32,245 bases of DNA from Aureococcus anophagefferens (lineage: Eukaryota; Sar; Pelagophyceae; Pelagomonadales; Pelagomonadaceae), in assembly GCF_000186865.1 (NCBI RefSeq), contig NW_008705607.1, positions 155,836 through 188,080 of the forward strand. The letters are read 5' to 3'. A program made the position numbers and the translations under genes. Shown piece by piece: positions 26,201-32,245 of the stretch; position 1 is the first letter of the stretch; each line of letters opens with the position of its first letter. The notes under the pieces are model-generated. The model saw nothing but the letters and a program-made list of their open reading frames with translations, did no database searches and had not been told where the DNA came from.

Positions 26201-29200
26201 AGGACGTGTTTCCCAAGATCGTCACGACCGTCTCGTAGGCGCCGCCCAAAGCGAGCGTCAGGTTGCCCTCCGCGTCCCCGGCGGCGAGCCCGAACGACGC
26301 TCCGTCCCATCCGGCGCTTCCGTACTCGAAGAGGAAGCCGCCGTTCCAGTCGTCGATGCGTGCCCAGAGGCAGATCGTCCGCTCTGCGTTCCCAGTCAGG
26401 TACTCGCTCGTCAGGGCGTCAGGCAGCTGGACGTAGATGCTCCCGTCGAAGTAGAGCGCGTCCCCGCCGTCGCGGCTCTCCGTCGGGCCAAAGTTCCGCG
26501 CCACCCGATTCTCGTTGTAGGTCTCGCCGCTGTATGCCCCGGTCGCATCTGTCGCATTGCCCTCGTCGAAGGAGTAGTAAGCCAAGAGCGTGCCCTCGAA
26601 GTAGTACGTCGACGGGGCGGGAGTCACCGTCGGGGACGCCGTCACCGAGCTGTAGAGCACGTAGATGGCCTCCCGGTCCAGGGCGCTCGTGTAGATGTAG
26701 ACCTCGTCGAGCGCCCCGGTGAAGTAGTCCGCGTCGCTCCGCGAGCCAAGCGTGAGCTCGACGGCAGCGCCAGTGTTCGCCGCGATAGTCTTTGACCAAG
26801 CGGCCGCGCCATCGAAGTACAGGACGACGTCGGCGCCGTCGTAAGTAAGGCAGTAGTGGTGCCAGTCGTCCCAGTCGTCCGATGCGCTGGCGGGGAGTTG
26901 TATCTCGCGATTGTGGTCGACGCGGACGGTGATATTCCCTTCCGCGGCCGCGGCGCCGAGCGCAAAATAGTCGCGCGCGCCCCCCTGTGCGGCCCCGTAG
27001 CTGAAGAAGAAGCCGCCGTCCCAGGCGTCGACCTGTGCCCAGAGGCAGATCGTGCGCCCGTCGGCGCCGCTTATGGCCGAGCCCGCGTCCGTGAGCGCCG
27101 CGGGCAGCTCCACGGCCGAAGACGCCGTGCCGTCGAAGAGCAACGCATCGCCGCCGTCGCGGCCCTCGACGACCGTGCCCGAGTAGGAAGAGACGGAGTA
27201 CGTCCCATGGACGTCCGTCACGTTCCCGCCGTCCAGGGGATAGTAGGCCAGGAGCGAGCCCTCGAAGTAGTACGTCGACGGGGCGGGAGTCACCGTCGGG
27301 GACGCCGTCACCGACCCGTAGAGCACGGAGATCGCCTCCCGAATCCAGAGCGCTCGTGTAAACGTAGAGCTCGTCGATGGCGCCCGTCAGCATGTTCGAC
27401 CCGTACATGTCGGCGCCCACTCGAAGCCCGTACGTGGTGGCCGTGTCGAGAGACGCCGGGGCGGTCGCCTCGGCGAGGCCGTCGAAGTAGCCGATGACGT
27501 TGGTCCCGTCGTAGGTCAGGCAGTAGTGGTGCCAGTCGCCCCAGTCGATGTAGGACGCGTTTCCCAACACCGTCACGACCGTCTCGTAGGCGCCAGACAA
27601 CGAGATCGTCACGTTGCCCTCCGCGTTCCCGGCGGCGAGCCCGAACGACGCTCCGTCGGCCGAGTCGCTCCCGTACTCGAAGAGGAAGCCGCCGTTCCAG
27701 TCGTCGATGCGCGCCCAGAGGCAGATCGTCCGCTCCTCGTCCCCGGTCAGCGCCTCATACGTCAGAGCGTCGGGCAAGACTGCGTAGACTTCGCCGTCGA
27801 AGCCGAGCGCGTCCCCGCCGTCGCGGCTCTCCGTCGGGCCAAGGTTCCGCGCATTCCCGTTCTTGTAGGTGTCGCCGCTGTATGCTCCGGTCGCATCTGT
27901 CGCATTGCCCTCGTCGAAGGAGTAGTACGCCCGCAGCGTGCCCTCGAAGTAGTACGTCGACGGGGCGGGAGTCACCGTCGGGGACGCCGTCACCGACCCG
28001 TAGAGCACGGAGATCGCCCCCGGGTCGAGAGCGCTCGCGTAGACGTAGAGCTCGTCGATGGCGCCCGTCAGCTTGTTTGATGCATACATATCAGCGCCCA
28101 CCTTCATGTGGAAGGTCGGAATGGTGTTGAGAGACACCGCGGCGGTCGCCTCGGCAAAGCCGTCGAAGTAGAGCACGACGTCGCTGCCGTCGTAGGTCAG
28201 GCAGTAGTGGTGCCAGTCGTCCCAGTCGATGTAGGACGTGTTTCCGTAGACCGTCACGACCGTCTCGTACGAGCCGGACAAAGCGAGCGTCACGTTGCTT
28301 TCAGCGTCTCCAACAGCGAGCCCAAACGACTCCCCGTCAGACCCTCCGTCCCCATATTCGAAGAGGAAGCCTCCGTTCCAGTCGTCGATGCGCGCCCAGA
28401 GGCAGATCGTCCGCTCCTCGTCTCCGATCAGGGCCGAGTCTGTCAGGGAGTCGGGCAGGGCAACGTGGATGTTTCCGTCAAAGCCGAGCGCGTCTCCGCC
28501 GTCGCGGCTCTCCGTCGGGCCGAGGTTCCGCGCCATCTCGTTCTTGTAGGTGTCGCCGCTGTATGCTCCGGTCGCATCCGTCGCATTGCCCTCGTCGAAG
28601 GAGTAGTAAGCCAAGAGCGTGCCCTCGAAGTAGTACGTCGACGGTGCGGGAGTCACCGTCGGGGACGCCGTCACCGAGCTGTAGAGCACGTAGATGGCCT
28701 CCCCGTCCAGGGCGCTCGTGTAGATGTAGATCTCGTCGAGCGCCCCGGTGAAGTAGTCAGCGTCGCTCCGCGAGCCAAGCGTGAGCTCGACGGCAGCGCC
28801 AGTGTTCGCCGCGATAGTCTTTGACCAAGCGGCCGCGCCATCGAAGTACAGGACGACGTCGGCGCCGTCGTAAGTAAGGCAGTAGTGGTGCCAGTCGTCC
28901 CAGTCGCCCGATGCGCTGGCGGGAAGTTGTATCTCGCGATTGTGGTCGACGCGGACGGTGATATTCCCTTCCGCGGCCGCGGCGCCGAGCGCAAAATAGT
29001 CGCGCGCGCCCCCCTGTGCGGCCCCGTAGCTGAAGAAGAAGCCGCCGTCCCAGGCGTCGACCTGTGCCCAGAGGCAGATCGTGCGCCCGTCGGCGCCGCT
29101 TATGGCCGAGCCCGCGTCCGTGAGCGCCGCGGGCAGCTCCACGGCCGAAGACGCCGTGCCGTCGAAGAGCAACGCATCGCCGCCGTCACGGCCCTCGACG

Positions 29201-32200
29201 ACCGTGCCCGAGTAGGAAGAGACGGAGTACGTCCCATGGACGTCCGTCACGTTCCCGCCGTCCAGGGGATAGTAGGCCAGGAGCGAGCCCTCGAAGTAGT
29301 ACGTCGACGGGGCGGGAGTCACCGTCGGGGACGCCGTCACCGACCCGTAGAGCACGGAGATCGCCCCCGAATCGAGAGCGCTCGCGTAAACGTAGAGCTC
29401 GTCGATGGCGCCCGTCAGCATGTTCGACCCGTACATGTCGGCGCCCACTCGAAGCCCGTACGTGGTGGCCGTGTCGAGAGACGCCGGGGCGGCCGCCTCG
29501 GCGAGACCGTCGAAGTAGAGCACGACGTCGGTGCCGTCGTAGGTCAGGCAGTAGTGGTGCCAGTCGTCCCAGTCGATGTAGGACGTGTTGCCGTAGATCG
29601 TCACGACCGTCTGGTACGAACCGGACAGAGCGAGCGTCACGTTGCTTTCAGCGTCTCCAACGGCGAGCCCGAACGACTTCCCATCTTCGTCGGCGGCGCC
29701 GGTCGACGACGACCCGTCGCTCCCGTACTCGAAGAGAAAGCCGCCGTCCCAGTCGTCGATGCGCGCCCAGAGGCAGATCGTCCGCTCCTCATCCCCGGTC
29801 AGCGCCTCATACGTCAGAGCGTCGGGCAAGACTACGTAGACTTCGCCGTCGAAGCCGAGCGCGTCCCCGCCGTCACGGCTCTCCGTCGGGCCAAGGTTCC
29901 GCGCATTCCCGTTCTTGTAGGTGTCGCCGCTGTATGCTCCAGTCGCATCTGTCGCATTGCCCTCGTCGAAGGAGTAGTACGCCCGCAGCGTGCCCTCGAA
30001 GTAGTACGTCGACGGGGCGGGAGTCACCGTCGGGGACGCCGTCACCGACCCGTAGAGCACGGAGATCGCCCCCGAATCGAGAGCGCTCGCGTAGACGTAG
30101 AGCTCGTCGATGGCGCCCGTCAGCTTGTTTGATGCATACATATCAGCGCCCACCTTCATGTGGAAGGTCGGAATGGTGTTGAGAGACACCGCGGCGGTCG
30201 CCTCGGCAAAGCCGTCGAAGTAGAGCACGACGTCGCTGTCGTCGTAGGTCAGGCAGTAGTGGTGCCAGTCGTCCCAGTCGATGTAGGACGTGTTTCCGTA
30301 GATCGTCACGACCGTTTCGTACGAGCCGGACAAAGCGAGCGTCACGTTGCTTTCAGCGTCTCCAACAGCGAGCCCAAACGACGCTCCGTCGGCCGAGTCG
30401 CTCCCGTACTCGAAGAGAAAGCCGCCGTCCCAGTCGTCGATGCGCGCCCAGAGGCAGATCGTCCGCTCCTCGTCTCCGATCAGGGCCGAGTCTGTCAGGG
30501 AGTCGGGCAAGGCAACGTGGATGTTTCCGTCAAAGCCGAGCGCGTCTCCGCCGTCGCGGCTCTCCGTCGGGCCGAGGTTCCGCGCCATCCCGTTCTTGTA
30601 GGTGTCGCCGCTGTATGCTCCGGTCGCATCCGTCGCATTGCCCTCGTCGAAGGAGTAGTACGCCAAGAGCGTGCCCTCGAAGTAGTACGTCGACGGTGCG
30701 GGAGTCACCGTCGGGGACGCCGTCACCGACCCGTAGAGCACGGAGATGGCCTCCCGGTCCAGGGCGCTCGTGTAGACGTAGAGCTCGTCGATGGCGCCCG
30801 TCAGCTTGTTCGACTCGTACATGTCGGCGCCCACTCGAAGCCCGTACATGGTCTCCGTGTCGAGAGACGCCGGGGCGGTCGCCTCGGCGAGGCCGTCGAA
30901 GTAGAGCACGACGTCGCTGCCGTCGTAGGTCAGGCAGTAGTGGTGCCAGTCGTCCCAGTCGATGTAGGACGTGTTGCCGTAGATCGTCACGACCGTCTGG
31001 TACGAACCGGACAGAGCGAGCGTCACGTTGCTTTCAGCGTCTCCAACAGCGAGCCCGAACGACTTCCCATCTTCGTCGGCGGTGCCGGTCGACGACGACC
31101 CGTCGCTCCCGTACTCGAAGAGAAAGCCGCCGTCCCAGTCGTCGATGCGCGCCCAGAGGCAGATCGTCCGCTCCTCATCCCCGGTCAGCGCCTCATACGT
31201 CAGAGCGTCGGGCAAGACTACGTAGACTTCGCCGTCGAAGCCGAGCGCGTCCCCGCCGTCACGGCTCTCCGTCGGGCCAAGGTTCCGCGCATTCCCGTTC
31301 TTGTAGGTGTCGCCGCTGTATGCTCCAGTCGCATCTGTCGCATTGCCCTCGTCGAAGGAGTAGTACGCCCGCAGCGTGCCCTCGAAGTAGTACGTCGACG
31401 GGGCGGGAGTCACCGTCGGGGACGCCGTCACCGACCCGTAGAGCACGGAGATCGCCCCCGGGTCGAGAGCGCTCGCGTAGACGTAGAGCTCGTCGATGGC
31501 GCCCGTCAGCTTGTTCGACTCGTACATGTCGGCGCCCACTCGAAGCCCGTACATGGTCTCCGTGTCGAGAGACGCCGGGGCGGTCGCCTCGGCGAGGCCG
31601 TCGAAGTAGAGCACGACGTCGCTGCCGTCGTAGGTCAGGCAGTAGTGGTGCCAGTCGTCCCAGTCGATGTAGGACGTGTTGCCGTAGATCGTCACGACCG
31701 TCTGGTACGAACCGGACAGAGCGAGCGTCACGTTGCTTTCAGCGTCTCCAACAGCGAGCCCGAACGACTTCCCATCTTCGTCGGCGGTGCCGGTCGACGA
31801 CGACCCGTCGCTCCCGTACTCGAAGAGAAAGCCGCCGTCCCAGTCGTCGATGCGCGCCCAGAGGCAGATCGTCCGCTCCTCATCCCCGGTCAGCGCCTCA
31901 TACGTCAGAGCGTCGGGCAAGACTACGTAGACTTCGCCGTCGAAGCCGAGCGCGTCCCCGCCGTCGCGGCTCTCCGTCGGGCCAAGGTTCCGCGCGTGCC
32001 CGTTCTTGTAGGTGTCGCCGCTGTATGCTCCGGTCGCATCTGTCGCATTGCCCTCGTCGAAGGAGTAGTACGCCCGCAGCGTGCCCTCGAAGTAGTACGT
32101 CGACGGGGCGGGAGTCACCGTCGGGGACGCCGTCACCGACCCGTAGAGCACGGAGATGGCCTCCCGGTCCAGGGCGCTCGTGTAGACGTAGAGCTCGTCG

Positions 32201-32245
32201 ATGGCGCCCGTCAGCTTGTTGATCTCGTACATGTCGGCGCCCACT
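17297..32245 (-). CDS. Giant LamG-array / PKD-REJ-like / GPS membrane receptor, 5'-truncated, two frameshifts
   Basis: One gene spans about 15 kb, over 4,970 codons, entering from beyond the window end. Domains from the N-side: at least ten LamG-like lectin domains (25268-32245); Pro/Thr/Ser linkers of PTxxPS type (about 24390-25270) with an RRRLLQV segment; Calx-beta-like sandwich (about 23310-24390); PKD/REJ-like region (about 21450-23290, with VVLDGSASYDPDN); GAIN region ending in a GPS motif CACTHLTDFAG (HLT coded at 20070-20078); membrane segments near 19922-19990, 19535-19602, 19372-19440, 18690-18765 and 18462-18525; and a Ser/Asp-rich tail with a possible C2HC finger (KCPCG...RDHLRYDC, about 17785-17850). 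The layout recalls polycystin-1/REJ and adhesion receptors, but I see no PLAT domain after the first span. The reading frame changes twice by one extra base, near 27340 and 18833. Role as a cell-surface adhesion or carbohydrate sensor is inference. Confidence 0.82.
18233..18257. repeat. GTCCGA hexanucleotide microsatellite (four copies)
   Basis: Four exact copies of GTCCGA code on the minus strand for the alternating Ser-Asp run SDSDSDSD in the cytoplasmic tail of the giant receptor. The frame is kept. Ser-Asp/Glu runs are common casein-kinase-type targets, which is only suggestive here. Confidence 0.75.
18829..18836 (-). other. Single-base frameshift between membrane spans of the giant receptor
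   Basis: Upstream the protein reads EVELARMSFLPRTL; downstream, in the next frame, YRKFVSPIKRAFRKEKK continues into a membrane span. Dropping one base from ACGCTTGTAC (minus strand) gives a smooth PRTLYRKFVSP. There is no room for an intron, because the two frames overlap only about 85 bp. It may be a sequence error or a real disabling change. Confidence 0.75.
20055..20175 (-). other. GPS autoproteolysis motif of the giant receptor
   Basis: The coded sequence has Cys pairs and Trp typical of the GPS (CTFWDENRSRW, then VTCACTHLTDFAG). In GAIN/GPS proteins, cleavage occurs between Leu and Thr of H-L-T. The triad is intact here, coded by 20070-20078. A membrane span begins about 25 residues later, so the lectin-bearing ectodomain would be cut off but held non-covalently. 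Confidence 0.85.
25268..32245 (-). repeat. Tandem array of ~660-705 bp units coding LamG-like domains
   Basis: The linker GSVTASPTVTPAPST is coded once per unit. Its TACGTCGAC mark falls at 25924, 26605, 27271, 27953, 28634, 29300, 30005, 30686, 31391 and 32096. Spacings are 681, 666, 682, 681, 666, 705, 681, 705 and 705 bp, all multiples of three except 682. Two types alternate. Type A (666 bp) has LLAYYPLDGGNVTDVHGTYS. Type B (681/705 bp) has AYYSFDEGNATDATGAYSG. All share RTICLWAR/Q and DDWHHYCLTYDG, typical of Laminin-G/ConA-like lectin folds. The array runs off the window end. Confidence 0.92.
27335..27347 (-). other. Single-base frameshift inside the LamG array
   Basis: In this unit (682 bp) the minus-strand sequence reads GCTCTGGATTCGGGAGGCGATC. 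The parallel copy at about 29365-29376 has GATTCGGGGGCGATC, and another unit type has CTGGACCGGGAGGCC. The junction looks like a blend of two unit variants with one extra base, which moves the frame from ALDSG to the one that continues ISVLYGSVTASP. Confidence 0.85.

Noticed and set aside
17153..26795. Long plus-strand open frames (up to about 1,000 codons) opposite the giant receptor gene
   Set aside because: They are rich in Arg, Val, Asp and Glu with no recognisable domain, mirroring the minus-strand codon pattern; the LamG, GPS and membrane features are all on the minus strand.
25268..32245. CRISPR-like or satellite repeat array
   Set aside because: Units are 660-705 bp, keep codon phase and code for LamG-like domains, so this is a protein repeat.
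1..32245. tRNA, rRNA, riboswitch or bacterial-type terminators
   Set aside because: No cloverleaf, rRNA core motif or terminator hairpin was recognised by eye; the gene families are eukaryotic nuclear.

Overview
The window looks like nuclear DNA of a small photosynthetic stramenopile, most likely a pelagophyte such as Aureococcus or a close relative (inference). The signs are very high GC, mostly intronless genes packed tightly on alternating strands, Mg-protoporphyrin methyltransferase with a secondary-plastid style presequence, Pro/Thr/Ser-rich linkers typical of stramenopile surface proteins, and one intron with the structure of an introner (transposon-born intron). Eukaryotic families dominate: Nup98, DGAT2, PLAC8, KDEL-receptor family, HMG box, SUMO-like fold, RING-H2, and a cyclic-nucleotide-binding kinase. 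I saw no rRNA, tRNA, CRISPR or bacterial operon.

Layout. 1-1.6 kb (+): the 3' end of Nup98, which stops exactly at the usual autocleavage site. 1.7-2.6 kb (-): DGAT2 acyltransferase. 2.7-3.5 kb (+): PLAC8 protein with a short intron. 3.5-4.9 kb (-): unknown membrane protein carrying the introner. 5.1-6.2 kb (+): APH-fold kinase resembling homoserine kinase II. 6.3-7.0 kb (-): F-box-like/HMG-box protein. 7.3-8.2 kb (+): chlM. 8.3-9.2 kb (-): KDEL-receptor-like protein. 9.4-9.8 kb: an intact 369-bp hAT-type MITE with a perfect 8-bp target duplication. 9.9-11.1 kb (-): SUMO-like/2OG-oxygenase fusion. 11.2-13.3 kb (-): protein with three cysteine-dioxygenase domains. 13.5-14.1 kb (+): membrane RING-H2 ligase. 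14.2-16.1 kb (-): kinase followed by two cyclic-nucleotide domains. 16.3-17.1 kb (+): coiled-coil protein.

The remaining 15 kb (17.3-32.2 kb, -) is one giant, 5'-truncated surface-receptor gene. From the N-terminal side it encodes at least ten LamG-like lectin domains, Pro/Thr linkers, Calx-beta-like and PKD/REJ-like regions, a GAIN/GPS autoproteolysis site with an intact HLT triad, about five membrane spans, and a cytoplasmic tail with a possible zinc finger. Two single-base insertions break its frame, at about 27.34 kb and 18.83 kb.

The genes do not form a pathway. Neighbours are mostly divergent pairs sharing 140-370 bp intergenic regions, or convergent pairs with as little as 14 bp between stops. 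The most notable items are the introner, the MITE, the giant lectin-array GPS receptor, the SUMO-oxygenase fusion, the triple cysteine dioxygenase with unequal active sites, and the Nup98 that needs no cleavage.
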